A stretch of DNA of 64,000 nucleotides from contig NZ_LMFH01000005.1 in the NCBI RefSeq assembly GCF_001427225.1, forward strand, positions 733,325-797,324. Direction: 5' to 3'. Below, piece after piece: positions 17,594 through 26,089 of this stretch. Both the position numbers and the translations under genes were made by a program. The notes beneath the pieces are model-generated. The model saw nothing but the letters and a program-made list of their open reading frames with translations, did no database searches and was not told where the DNA came from. The stretch's first letter is position 1; each line of letters begins with the position of its first letter. This stretch comes from Lysobacter sp. Root494 (GTDB taxonomy: Bacteria > Pseudomonadota > Gammaproteobacteria > Xanthomonadales > Xanthomonadaceae).

Positions 17594-17830
17594 TCAGCGC
17601 GAGCTTCGGCGTCCGGCACCGGGACGTACCGGTGTAGGCGTAGGTGCATCGGGTGCGGATCCGGCTTCACCGAGCTTCTTGAGCACCTGCGTCACGCCGA
17701 GCACTTCGATGCGGCCGCCCGATTTCTGGAAGGTGCGCAGGTCGTTGGCGATGCGTTCACTGGTGAGCAGCCGGGAATCGGGCTCTTTTTGCCGGAAGGT
17801 TCGGTCGGCAGGCGGACGTAGGCGTGCCAT
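17594..17830 (-). CDS. Hypothetical small basic protein, 78 aa
   Basis: Starts at 17830 behind AGGAGA. The sequence is basic: an N-terminal arm (MARLRPPADRTFRQKEP), a compact centre (SERIANDLRTFQKSGGRIEVLGVTQVLKK) and a Pro/Arg-rich tail. The centre looks like a small helix-strand-helix unit that could bind nucleic acid, but no family is recognised. It lies on the same strand as the 89-aa gene, 42 nt upstream of it, so the two may share a transcript. Confidence 0.65.
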   Translation of the reverse strand: MARLRPPADRTFRQKEPDSRLLTSERIANDLRTFQKSGGRIEVLGVTQVLKKLGEAGSAPDAPTPTPVRPGAGRRSSR

Positions 17831-17960
17831 GGGGTGGTCTCCTGTCAGTAGATGGCGAGGCGGGTGTCGCACGCGAGCCCATCGGGGCATGCGGCGCAAT
17901 CCACGCGTGGGTGGGTGGGTAGCGGAGCGGGCGCGTTGCGTGTCGCGCGGCTTCCGATCG

Positions 17961-18644
17961 TCATGCCGGACATGTCGCAACTCCGGCGGCATCGCGGTGG
18001 TATTTCAGAAGCCGCCCGCGATAGGGCGGCTTGTCTTCATCGTTCATCGCGCATCGCGATTGCTCGAGTTCGTAGCCCTGCACCTGCATGAAGCGGGTGA
18101 ACCGCGCGCTGTTGCCGCGCCCCGGGTCGGTCACCACCACCTGCGCCTTGTCGCGCGCATGACGCTCGATCACGTCGCTGATGAGTCCGGCATGGCCCTG
18201 TTCGTAGAGCACATCGCTGGCCACGATCACATCGAACTGGCCGAGCGTCGGCAGCGGCTGGTCCCAGCGCAGCTGGCGGTAATGCACGGCCGGAAGTTCA
18301 TTGAGCGCCGAGTTGTACGCGAGGAACGGCTCGGCCAGCGGATGGATATCGCTTGCGACCACGTCGAAGCCCCGGCGTTGCAGCACCAGGCTCGCCAGGC
18401 CAATCCCGCAACCGAGTTCGAGGATGCGTTCGTCGCCCTTGAGACTCAGCTGGAGCATCGCCTGCGCCAGAAGCAGCCCGGCAGGCCAGACCTGCCCGAA
18501 AAGACTCCATTGCGCTGCGGAAATGCCCAGGCGTTCGCCGTGACCGTCGGGATCGCCGAATTGCTGGAGATCGCTCAACACACGCAGCCGCCAGGGCTGG
18601 CCGCCAATGGTCAGCGAGAGCTTGCGGGTCGAGTAGCCTGGCAA
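17961..18644 (-). CDS. SAM-dependent methyltransferase, Methyltransf_16-like
   Basis: 227 residues if started at TTG 18644, which has GGGAG at good spacing; the frame stays open upstream, but that part is Arg/Pro-rich and unlike the family, and no better ATG or GTG exists. Class I methyltransferase motifs: ILELGCGIGLASLVLQRRG (motif I), DVVASDIHPLAEPFLAYN (motif II) and FDVIVASDVLYEQGH (motif IV). The DVLYE signature resembles the lysine methyltransferase-16 group, suggesting protein methylation. The target is unknown. Confidence 0.8.
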   Translation of the reverse strand: MPGYSTRKLSLTIGGQPWRLRVLSDLQQFGDPDGHGERLGISAAQWSLFGQVWPAGLLLAQAMLQLSLKGDERILELGCGIGLASLVLQRRGFDVVASDIHPLAEPFLAYNSALNELPAVHYRQLRWDQPLPTLGQFDVIVASDVLYEQGHAGLISDVIERHARDKAQVVVTDPGRGNSARFTRFMQVQGYELEQSRCAMNDEDKPPYRGRLLKYHRDAAGVATCPA

Positions 18645-18879
18645 CGGCGCTCCCGTGGGGGCGTCACCCTGGAACAGGGTGATGGCGCATGAAGGGAGCG
18701 AAGCGAGCGACCGGGCGGTCGGGCGGGACGCGCGAATGAAACGGCTTGCTGCCGGCAAGCGTACACCACCGGCAGCAGGGGGTTGTGAACCAACGGTGGC
18801 GGTTCGGCCGGTAAGCGCCGCCAATCGTCAAGCGAACTCGCTGTAGTCTCCGCAGCGGTTCGTGGGAAGGACACACATC

Positions 18880-19356
18880 ATGCTGAGGGACGCACGCCCC
18901 GGCGAACTCGATCGACTCGCGCAGATCTGGTACCACGGATGGCAGGACGCACACGCCTCCCTCCTGCCGGAGGAACTCAAGCGGCTCCGCACGCTGGAAA
19001 GCTTTCGCGACCGGCTGCTGCAAGGGCTGGCGAGCACGCGCGTGGCGGAGATCGATGGTGACGTCGTGGGTTTCTGCACGTTGAGGGATGACGAGCTGTA
19101 TCAGCTCTTCGTCAGCGCTCCTGCGCGTGGAAAGGGAGTCGCAGCTGCGCTCGTTGCCGATGCCGAGATGCGTCTCAAGGAGGCCGGCGCCGCAAAGGCC
19201 TGGCTCGGCTGTGCGATCGGCAACGACCGTGCAGCGCGGTTTTACGAGAAATGCGGATGGACCCGCGCCGGGTCGTCGGTGGTTGCCGTGGAGACGAGCG
19301 AAGGCCCGTTTGATCTCGAGGTGTGGCGCTACGAAAAGCACCTGGAAGTCGTGTAG
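18880..19356 (+). CDS. GNAT-family N-acetyltransferase
   Basis: 158 residues from ATG 18880 (GGGAAGGA 8 nt upstream). Acetyl-CoA binding motif A reads LFVSAPARGKGVAAALVADAE; the C-terminal motif B is NDRAARFYEKCGWTRAG. It transfers an acetyl group to an amine of unknown identity. The gene stands alone between the divergent methyltransferase and the EF-hand lipoprotein. Confidence 0.88.
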   Translation: MLRDARPGELDRLAQIWYHGWQDAHASLLPEELKRLRTLESFRDRLLQGLASTRVAEIDGDVVGFCTLRDDELYQLFVSAPARGKGVAAALVADAEMRLKEAGAAKAWLGCAIGNDRAARFYEKCGWTRAGSSVVAVETSEGPFDLEVWRYEKHLEVV

Positions 19357-19570
19357 CGAGGACCGCGGCTCGCGTGTCCTCTGATGGCTATCTGCTGCTC
19401 GAGCACTGCCCATCGGTGAAATGAACCGGCTTTGCCACAAGGCTCATGAAGGTGAAGCCCGTTTCCACGCGCTCGTATACGTTTTGCTCCGGAAGTCTCA
19501 CCACTCGTTTACGTACCGGCTGCGAGCTTTGCGCTGCAATACGCCGCTGCATTCATAGGGAGACTTCCAA

Positions 19571-20011
19571 ATGAAACCGAGCAAGATCGCCATCCTTTCC
19601 GCAGCGTTGTCACTGGCTGTAGTTGCCGGCTGCAATCGTGCCGATGAAACGGCACGCACCGAGCCGGCCACCACGACACCTTCGACAACGCCGGACACGA
19701 CCACGACACCGTCAACCACGACGCCGAGTACGAGCACGGCGACCACCGACACCACCGGCACGCCGGATACGACCACGGCGCCTGGGATCGAACCCACCAC
19801 GCCGGTTCCGCCGGCAACGACGACGGCCGATGCAACCACGTCGTTCGACGACATGGACACCAACAACGACGGCAGCATTTCGCAGGACGAACTACCCGAT
19901 ACCAGTTCGCTTCGCCAGAACTTCTCGATGGCGGACAAGGACGGCAATGGCACGTTGTCGAGAGCCGAAGTCGACGCCCAGCGCGCCAACACGATGCCGC
20001 CTGGTGGCTGA
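19571..20011 (+). CDS. EF-hand lipoprotein with Thr/Pro-rich linker
   Basis: 146 residues. A lipobox (VVAGC, Cys21) marks a lipoprotein. Residues 28-90 are an almost pure Thr/Pro/Ala spacer of the kind that crosses periplasm or cell wall. Two canonical EF-hand loops follow: D96-TNNDGSISQD-E107 and D122-KDGNGTLSRA-E133, with all calcium ligand positions filled. It probably binds Ca2+ on the outer face of a membrane. An RBS (GGGAGA) precedes the ATG and a terminator follows the stop. Confidence 0.88.
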   Translation: MKPSKIAILSAALSLAVVAGCNRADETARTEPATTTPSTTPDTTTTPSTTTPSTSTATTDTTGTPDTTTAPGIEPTTPVPPATTTADATTSFDDMDTNNDGSISQDELPDTSSLRQNFSMADKDGNGTLSRAEVDAQRANTMPPGG

Positions 20012-20039
20012 TCGGGTCGGCTGATCGCCAGGCAATGAC

Positions 20040-20069
20040 GAAGACCCGCCAGCCGGCGGGTCTTCTGTT
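20040..20069 (+). terminator. Rho-independent terminator
   Basis: An 11-bp perfect stem (GAAGACCCGCC / GGCGGGTCTTC) with a 4-nt loop, followed by TGTTT, begins 28 nt after the EF-hand lipoprotein stop. Confidence 0.85.
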
Positions 20070-20133
20070 TGCCTGCGAGGAATGGCTGCAAGCGGACGGG
20101 TGCCGATGGCCTGGAAGATTTTCAGGAAACCAA

Positions 20134-20160
20134 TGTCGATTCCCCGCGGCTTCATTCGTC
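20134..20160 (+). promoter_or_regulatory. Candidate ECF42-type promoter (copy 1)
   Basis: TGTCGA, 17 bp, CGTC, in front of the YCII gene at 20214. The same layout recurs at 35286 and 36404, and the -10 flank TTCATTCGTCGC is identical to that at 35301-35312. It matches the -35 TGTCGA / -10 CGTC signature reported for ECF42 sigma factors. Confidence 0.75.
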
Positions 20161-20213
20161 GCTTCTGCAAGAGCCGGCAATCCAGCCGGACAACCAGTAC
20201 GAGGAGCAACGCG

Positions 20214-20591
20214 ATGCGATTTCTTTCCATGGTCCGGATCAATGAAAACTCCGGCATGCAGCCGAGCGAACAGCTGATGGCGGACATGGGCCGCCTGATA
20301 GAGGAGATGACCAAGGCGGGCGTCCTGCTCGATACCGCACGCCTTCGCCCGACCGCCGAGGGCGTTCGCGTGAAGCTCCGCAGCGGCCAGACCAGCGTGG
20401 TGGACGGACCTTTCACGGAGAGCAAGGAAGTCATCGGCGGATACGCCGTTGTGAAGGCCGATTCGATGGACGAAGCCGTCGAGCTGACGCGCCGCTTCCT
20501 GCTCACCCACGGCCCCGAGTGGGAAATCGAATGCGAGGTCCGCCAGCTGGAAGAACCCGATTTCGCCAACCTGCAGTGCGGCACCGCCTGA
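20214..20591 (+). CDS. YCII/DGPF-family protein
   Basis: 125 residues from the ATG at 20214 (ACGAGGAGC upstream). YCII features: MRFLSMVRINENS, a helix MADMGRLIEEMTKAGVLLDT, and the signature VVDGPFTESKEVIGGYAVVKADSMDEAVELT (the DGPF motif). These are cytoplasmic ferredoxin-like dimers of unknown activity, strongly linked to ECF42 sigma factors. The gene is about 17 kb from the sigma gene but has a promoter matching those near it, so I infer the same regulon. It may share a transcript with the MATE exporter 61 nt downstream. Confidence 0.88.
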   Translation: MRFLSMVRINENSGMQPSEQLMADMGRLIEEMTKAGVLLDTARLRPTAEGVRVKLRSGQTSVVDGPFTESKEVIGGYAVVKADSMDEAVELTRRFLLTHGPEWEIECEVRQLEEPDFANLQCGTA

Positions 20592-20652
20592 GTCAAAGGA
20601 GTCTTCGCCTGCGTGCGGTTAAGCTCCCGGGAGCTTCCCGCACGCCGCCCGG

Positions 20653-22119
20653 ATGAAACGCCGCGATCTCACGCAGGGGCCGATTGCCTCCACGCTGTTC
20701 CTCTTCGCACTGCCGATCCTCGGCGGCAACGTGTTGCAGTCGCTCAATGGCTCGGTGAATGCCGTGTGGGTCGGCCGCTTCCTCGGCGAGGAAGCACTGA
20801 CCGGCGTGGCGAACGCGAACAACATCCTGTTCTTCCTGCTCGGCGCGGTGTTCGGCGTGGGCATGGCTGCAACTATCCTGGTCGGGCAGGCGATGGGCCG
20901 GCACGACCAGGCCGGTGCGAAGCGGGTGATCGGCACGAGCGCGACTTTCTTCTTCAGCGTGTCGCTGCTCGTCGCCGCGATTGGCCTGCCGTTCTCACGG
21001 CATGTGCTGGCGTGGATGGGAACACCCGCTGCGGCACTGCCTTACGCCGATGCGTACCTCAAGATCATCTTCGCGGCGGTGCCATTCCTGTACCTGTTCG
21101 CCTTCCTGTCGGCGATCCTGCGCGGTGCCGGCGACACGCGCACTCCGTTCGCTTTCCTGTTGCTGGTCGTCGTCCTCGACATCGTGTTCAACCCGCTGCT
21201 GATCTTCGGCATCGGGCCCATGCCGGAGATGGGTATCGCCGGCGCCGCGACCGCCACGCTGATCGCCAATGCGATCGGCCTGACCTCGATGCTGCTGTGG
21301 TTGCGCCATCGCCGCCACGCGCTGTGGATCAGTCGCGGCGAGCGTGGGCTTTACCGGCCCGACTTCGCCATCGTCCGCGCTCTGGTCACCAAGGGCGTGC
21401 CGATGGGCATGCAGATGATCGTGATCTCGCTGGCGATGATCGCGATGATGACGATGGTCAACGGCCACGGCACCGATACCACCGCGGCTTATGGCGCCGC
21501 GCTGCAGTTGTGGACCTACGTGCAGATGCCGGCGATGGCGATCGGTGCGGCGTGCTCGTCGATGGCCGCGCAGAATGTCGGGGCGCGGCAATGGGATCGC
21601 GTGGCCGCGACCACGCGCAGCGGCGTGATCTTCAATTTCGTGCTCACCGGTGCGCTGATCGCACCGTTGATCCTGTTCGATCGCCATACGCTCGCATTGT
21701 TCCTTCCGGCGGCAAGCCCGGCGCTTGAAGTGGCACGGCACCTCAACCACATTGCGGTGTGGTCGTTCCTGTTCTTCGGCGTGACGTTCGTGATCGCAGG
21801 CGTGGTACGGGCGACGGGCGCGGTGATTCCGCCGCTGCTGATCCTCGCGTTCGCGTTGTGGGGCGTGCGCGTGCCGTTCGCCAACTGGCTGCAACCGCAG
21901 CTGGGCGTCGATGCGATCTGGTGGAGTTTTCCGGCCAGTTCACTGGTGTCGCTGACGCTGTCCGTCGCCTATTACCGTTGGGGCGGTTGGCGCAAGGCGC
22001 GCATGCTGCCAACGAAGCCAGATGAAGTCGCCATTCCGTCGGAAGTGCCCGCGGGTGCGACCGCGCCCGTGGCGGATCCGGGAGCGCGTTGCGAGGACGA
22101 AGCGCCGCAAAGCGCATGA
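20653..22119 (+). CDS. MATE-family efflux transporter
   Basis: 488 residues with about 12 membrane segments in two related halves. The N-terminus (MKRRDLTQGPIASTLFLFALPILGGNVLQSL) and NAVWVGRFLGEEALTGVANANNI are typical of the MatE domain. It exports cationic drugs or metabolites using Na+ or H+. The polar C-terminal tail (after about 455) is rich in Pro/Ala/Glu. It lies 61 nt after the YCII gene on the same strand, so it might be driven by the ECF42-type promoter. Substrate unknown. Confidence 0.92.
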   Translation: MKRRDLTQGPIASTLFLFALPILGGNVLQSLNGSVNAVWVGRFLGEEALTGVANANNILFFLLGAVFGVGMAATILVGQAMGRHDQAGAKRVIGTSATFFFSVSLLVAAIGLPFSRHVLAWMGTPAAALPYADAYLKIIFAAVPFLYLFAFLSAILRGAGDTRTPFAFLLLVVVLDIVFNPLLIFGIGPMPEMGIAGAATATLIANAIGLTSMLLWLRHRRHALWISRGERGLYRPDFAIVRALVTKGVPMGMQMIVISLAMIAMMTMVNGHGTDTTAAYGAALQLWTYVQMPAMAIGAACSSMAAQNVGARQWDRVAATTRSGVIFNFVLTGALIAPLILFDRHTLALFLPAASPALEVARHLNHIAVWSFLFFGVTFVIAGVVRATGAVIPPLLILAFALWGVRVPFANWLQPQLGVDAIWWSFPASSLVSLTLSVAYYRWGGWRKARMLPTKPDEVAIPSEVPAGATAPVADPGARCEDEAPQSA

Positions 22120-22209
22120 CCTGCAGCGAGCCGGGCTTTCACGGTGCCGCCGATGTGTGACTTCATGTGCACTTTGAAAAAAGCGGCTTACAGATTCCCA
22201 AGTCAGGCA

Positions 22210-22231
22210 CATGAACGTGTCCGCGTTCATG
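22210..22231. repeat. Perfect 8-bp inverted repeat in intergenic DNA
   Basis: CATGAACG and CGTTCATG are separated by 6 bp, lying between the MATE gene and a small membrane ORF. The symmetry and spacing suit a dimeric DNA-binding protein. No U-tract follows, so it is not an obvious terminator. The adjoining A-rich patch (TTGAAAAAAG, near 22174) could belong to a promoter. Confidence 0.5.
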
Positions 22232-22361
22232 CTTCACACAACAATCACACCTAGACTTTGTCGCGAAGCAGGGGTCCTACAAGGACAGCAGCGTGCGCAG
22301 GCGAAGAACCGGTGCATGGACGCCTGCACCACGCCTCCACTTATGCCGTCCGGATATCGCC

Positions 22362-22520
22362 GTGCCTCGCATCGACCTGCTTCTCATCCTTGTCCTCGCC
22401 GCTGTCTGCGGAGCCATCACCGCTTCCGCGACCGGCCACTTCGAACCCTTGCCGCTGTTCGCGGGCGTGATCGTCGCGGGCGTCGTGCGCAGCTTGCGCA
22501 CGGCACGCCAGCGCGGCTGA
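22362..22520 (+). CDS. Possible small membrane protein, 52 aa
   Basis: A GTG at 22362 opens a frame with one or two hydrophobic segments (RIDLLLILVLAAVCGAITASA and LPLFAGVIVAGVVRSL) and a basic C-terminus, the layout of a small inner-membrane protein. No convincing ribosome site precedes it and I recognise no family. The ORF ends 5 nt before the convergent TPR gene. It may be spurious. Confidence 0.4.
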   Translation: MPRIDLLLILVLAAVCGAITASATGHFEPLPLFAGVIVAGVVRSLRTARQRG

Positions 22521-22524
22521 GCGA

Positions 22525-23622
22525 TCAGTTCGAAGAACGCTTCAACCCCGGTAATTTCAACTCCTGCAACTGGGCGCGATAGGCGGCGCGGGTAGCGCCG
22601 TCGGTCAGCGCCTGCGCGCGCTTGAGAGCGCGGCCCGCGCCGCGTGCATTGCCGGCCTTCAGGTACGCGCGCGCCAGCGCCGAATAGAAGCGATGCTCGC
22701 CCGCGTGCAGGCGGATTGCCAGCCGGTAGTGACGGATCGCCTGCGTGTAGTCGCCGTTGCGCTCGTAATCCATCGCCTGCATGAAGTGGTGCAGTGGATC
22801 CCTCTGCTGCACGCGATCGAGACGCCGGCGGAATTCCTCTTCGCGCCGTGCATCGCCGAGGCGCCGGCTCAGGCTGATCATGTTGAACAGCGCGCCGTCT
22901 TCCTCGGGATCCAGTTTCAGCGCCTGCTGGTAGGCGCGCTGCGCAGCGGAAACACTGCCTTGTCGCAGCAGCAGGACACCGGCATTGCTCCAGATGGGAG
23001 CGTAGGTCGCATCCTGGGCCAGGGCCGCATCCATCAATTCCTGGCCAGCCGTTGCGTTGCTCCGTGCGAGCTGGTCCATGGCGAGATTGTTGTAGTAGTG
23101 CGCAAGCAACCGCCGTTCCGTCATCGCCACGGGGCGATCGCCCGCGATCAGCGTGTCGCCTGACGTATCGATGGTGAACGATTGCCCGTCGATGCGGACA
23201 CCCGCGTTGATGTGGTTGTTGCGAAAGATCGTGTTCTGCTCCTGGTGCCAGGACAGCGTGTCCTCGATTTCCTGTGGACGCGCATCGATTCCTGCTTCTC
23301 GCGCAAGTGCGAGGAAGAGCAGGGTGAACGACAGGCAGTTGGCCCGGCGCTGCGCATAGGTCTGCTCGACCGTATATGTCGCGCCCTGGTCGTAGGTGAT
23401 GGCGAGCGCGTCGGCATCGAGCATGAAGTGCAGGACCTGCTCGAGGCGTTGCCGCCCGGTTGCAGGTGACGAGAGCACCTCGTCGTGGAAGCGCTGGCGA
23501 AGTTCCGCTGGTACGGCGGTGACCGATGCCGCGGGCTCAACTGCAACCGGAATAGCAGGAACAACCGCGCCTTCGCCGGGTTCGCCAAGGAATAGGGCGG
23601 TCGCAAGAAACAGCGCGTGCAT
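22525..23622 (-). CDS. Exported transglutaminase-like / TPR protein
   Basis: 365 residues from ATG 23622, chosen because GGGGG lies just upstream and a signal peptide follows (MHALFLATALFLGEPGEG). The N-terminal half resembles transglutaminase-like cysteine hydrolases: RRANCLSFTLLFLALAREAGIDAR holds the nucleophile Cys, and HINAGVRIDGQSFTIDTSG supplies His/Asp-like positions. The C-terminal half has three to four TPR units (APIWSNAGVLLLRQGSVSAAQRAYQQALKLDPE, and so on). It likely acts in the periplasm as a protease or scaffold; the substrate is unknown. Confidence 0.82.
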   Translation of the reverse strand: MHALFLATALFLGEPGEGAVVPAIPVAVEPAASVTAVPAELRQRFHDEVLSSPATGRQRLEQVLHFMLDADALAITYDQGATYTVEQTYAQRRANCLSFTLLFLALAREAGIDARPQEIEDTLSWHQEQNTIFRNNHINAGVRIDGQSFTIDTSGDTLIAGDRPVAMTERRLLAHYYNNLAMDQLARSNATAGQELMDAALAQDATYAPIWSNAGVLLLRQGSVSAAQRAYQQALKLDPEEDGALFNMISLSRRLGDARREEEFRRRLDRVQQRDPLHHFMQAMDYERNGDYTQAIRHYRLAIRLHAGEHRFYSALARAYLKAGNARGAGRALKRAQALTDGATRAAYRAQLQELKLPGLKRSSN

Positions 23623-23741
23623 GGCAGACCCCCGACGCACGGACAGACGGCCTGCGGCGAGTGTATTCCCGCCGCCGTATGCCGGCGTTGCGATCCGGCG
23701 CCCGGCGACAGACGGTTGTTGGCGGAAATGCCGGCGCGTGC

Positions 23742-24854
23742 TCAGGGCCGCGCGAGGGCGAGGATGATCTCGAAGACGATCAGCAACACGATCGCGAGTT
23801 CCAGGAGCTCGGCGCGGCGGCTCGAGGCTTCGTCGTACAGGGCTATGTAGGTGTCACGGATGATCGCGAGCTTGCGATCGACGGCGGCGCTCAGGCGCGG
23901 CACGCGGAACAGGTCCAGCGCCGTGCCGTAGATGCGCGCCAGATATACGTCTTCGGTCACCTGCAACGAGTTCTCGACTCGCTCGGTGAGTTCGGTCACT
24001 TCCGCGACCAGGCCGTACAGCCGGCGCGCCAGGCGCGCGGCCCGGCGCGAGGCCAGCAATGACAATCCGCCGTGCGCGTTGGCCACGAGTTCGTACATCT
24101 GCGCGAGTTCGGTATCGAGCAGTTCGTCGTAGTAGCGCATCTCCAGCAGTTGCGCGTTGGCGACTTCGATGATGTCGATGACATCCGAATCACGGCGCGG
24201 TTCGTACAGGAAGGCCCGGTCCCAGTTGAGCACGACGAGGTCGTCCTCGAAATACGAATACGCCTGCTCGGTGATGGCGGCCGATTCCTGTGCCGAAAGG
24301 CGCCGGGTTTCGCCGGAAAGCAACGCGGGCAGGTTGGCCTGTTCGAGGATCTGCGTGGCGGTCATCGGTTGAGCGAACGCGTGCACGATCGCGAACAGGT
24401 AGTCCTCCTGCAGGTGCTCGGTGGCCGGGCGGTGCAGCGCGGGTCCGACCACGCCGATGACGTTCCTGAGCGCGTCGCGCCATAGCGGCGAACCATCGGC
24501 AGTAAGCCGGTCGAGCGCATTGAAGTAGCCGGTGAAATCGTTCCAGGTGACGCCACTCACCGGAAGTCGCACCGCAATCACGATGGCGCCGAAGTCGTAG
24601 AGGCGCGCAGTCATCTCCGCGCGGAAGATCGCGCCTTCGAGCTCGACCTCGATCGGCGACATGGCCAACAGGGTCGGTGGAACACCGAACGTCAGCTCAT
24701 TTGCGGCGGCGGTGGCCAGACGGGTCCGGCGGCTTTCGCGGCCCGCATGCGCCGCCCAGAGGGCTTCGGCGTGGGAGAGGTCGATTTCGTTGGCGACATC
24801 CAGCAGGCGATGCGCGACCAGCGCGCCCGACTGGACATGCAGGACAGGTGACAT
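23742..24854 (-). CDS. RMND1/YagE-family (DUF155) protein
   Basis: 370 residues from ATG 24854 (CGGAGG upstream). It contains the DUF155 hallmarks: LYDFGAIVIAVRLP, YSYFEDDLVVLNWDRAFLYEP, then IIEVANAQLLEMRYYDELLD with a long helical region, and a single C-terminal membrane anchor (LLELAIVLLIVFEIILALA). Relatives include yeast Rmd1/Sif2 and mitochondrial RMND1. In bacteria the role is unknown. The tail anchor predicts inner-membrane attachment with the bulk in the cytoplasm. Confidence 0.85.
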   Translation of the reverse strand: MSPVLHVQSGALVAHRLLDVANEIDLSHAEALWAAHAGRESRRTRLATAAANELTFGVPPTLLAMSPIEVELEGAIFRAEMTARLYDFGAIVIAVRLPVSGVTWNDFTGYFNALDRLTADGSPLWRDALRNVIGVVGPALHRPATEHLQEDYLFAIVHAFAQPMTATQILEQANLPALLSGETRRLSAQESAAITEQAYSYFEDDLVVLNWDRAFLYEPRRDSDVIDIIEVANAQLLEMRYYDELLDTELAQMYELVANAHGGLSLLASRRAARLARRLYGLVAEVTELTERVENSLQVTEDVYLARIYGTALDLFRVPRLSAAVDRKLAIIRDTYIALYDEASSRRAELLELAIVLLIVFEIILALARP

Positions 24855-25114
24855 GCGGGCCTCCGTGGCGGCGACAGGCATCAGTGGAAACCGGCCGCTG
24901 TTACGGGTGCGTTACCGCCGCTCGCCAGCCGCGAAAGCGCAAAGGCGCAGAAACAAGAAGGCCCAGCGGCGTGAGATGAATCTCGCGGCTGAGCCTTCCG
25001 TGCCGGAATTCTGGAAACGGTCCTCGGTCCGTCGCCTTCATCTGGCAAGGCGACGTTATCGCGGCGGATGTTAGTGCCAGGTCAATCACGGGTGGCCTGG
25101 TTTAGTCTGCGGCC

Positions 25115-25726
25115 ATGCCAGTCGATCCGCGCGATCCGGCGACCACGCGAACGCTCAGCCGCAACCGCTGCTTCCTGTATGTCGCGCCGTGCGCGTACGA
25201 AGACCAGCTGAAACTGGGTTTCTCGCGCGATCCCCTGCGGCGTTTCCAGTCGCTGCATCGGCGCTGGTTCGAGTTCTTCGACGTTGATCGCATTGCATTG
25301 GTGGAAACCGAAGCCGTGCGCGACGCGCGTTCGCTCGAAAGCCGCTTCAAGCGCGAATTCGCCGAGTTCAATGCCACGGTGCCGCTGACTATCGCCCCGG
25401 AAGCCGGCGGCCATGGCGAGTGGTACCGCGGAGCGCAGGCGGGGCTGGATCATGCGCTGCTCTCGCTGGAGAACGAGGGATACGCCATGCATGCACCGGC
25501 CCGCGATTGGCTGCGCGACCGGCTGATGCAACAGCGCGAACTGTTGTATTCATGGACCGAAGCCATGCTGACGATCGACGAACTGGAGCACCGGGCCGGG
25601 TCTACTCCGGCGCAGGATGCGGTTCGTGACGCGCTGGATGCCCTTCGCGCGTTTGCCATTCCGTTCGAGGAATCGCTGCCTGCGGGGGTGCTGCGCTGGT
25701 ATGTGGAAGGCGATGGGAATCGGTGA
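25115..25726 (+). CDS. GIY-YIG nuclease-like protein
   Basis: 203 residues. The N-terminal region reads RCFLYVAPCAYEDQLKLGFSRDPLRRFQSLHRRWFEFF, matching the T5orf172/GIY-YIG style core (strand, KLGFSRDP, basic helix), and ESRFKREFAEF carries a Glu at the expected metal-ligand place. The rest is helical with no other domain. It could be a structure-selective endonuclease, but the canonical GIY tripeptide is degenerate (LYV), so activity is uncertain. It stands alone upstream of ybiI. Confidence 0.7.
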   Translation: MPVDPRDPATTRTLSRNRCFLYVAPCAYEDQLKLGFSRDPLRRFQSLHRRWFEFFDVDRIALVETEAVRDARSLESRFKREFAEFNATVPLTIAPEAGGHGEWYRGAQAGLDHALLSLENEGYAMHAPARDWLRDRLMQQRELLYSWTEAMLTIDELEHRAGSTPAQDAVRDALDALRAFAIPFEESLPAGVLRWYVEGDGNR

Positions 25727-25818
25727 TCCGGCGATTCATCCAGGCAACCCGTTTAGCGCTGAATTCATGCACCAGTGGCTATGCTTTGCATAATAGGCAC
25801 GCATTTCGGAGAACTCCC

Positions 25819-26085
25819 ATGGCAACTGGCTGGGCCGGCGACGGCGCCGTACAGGACCAGATCGACGCCACCATCAAGGACGCGATCAAGCGCGTCCGCA
25901 GCCAGCTTCCACAGGGACCTGGGTTGATGCGCTGCGAAGAATGCGACGCCGAAATTCCGGAGGCACGCCGCAAGGCGATTCCTGGCGTGCGCCTTTGCGT
26001 GGCCTGCCAGGAAGTCCGCGACGAGGAACAGGCCGGTTTCAGCGGCTACAACCGTCGCGGCAGCAAAGACAGCCAGCTCCGCTGA
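25819..26085 (+). CDS. ybiI: DksA/TraR-family zinc-finger protein YbiI
   Basis: 88 residues, the same length as E. coli YbiI and very like it from end to end (MATGWAGDGAVQDQI..., GVRLCVACQ..., ending GYNRRGSKDSQLR). The zinc finger is C39-x2-C42 and C60-x2-C63. It lacks the long coiled-coil with the Asp-Ala tip found in DksA, so any effect on RNA polymerase through the secondary channel is unproven. RBS GGAGAA. It is followed after 4 nt by the spermidine-synthase-like gene. Confidence 0.93.
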   Translation: MATGWAGDGAVQDQIDATIKDAIKRVRSQLPQGPGLMRCEECDAEIPEARRKAIPGVRLCVACQEVRDEEQAGFSGYNRRGSKDSQLR

Positions 26086-26089
26086 TTCG

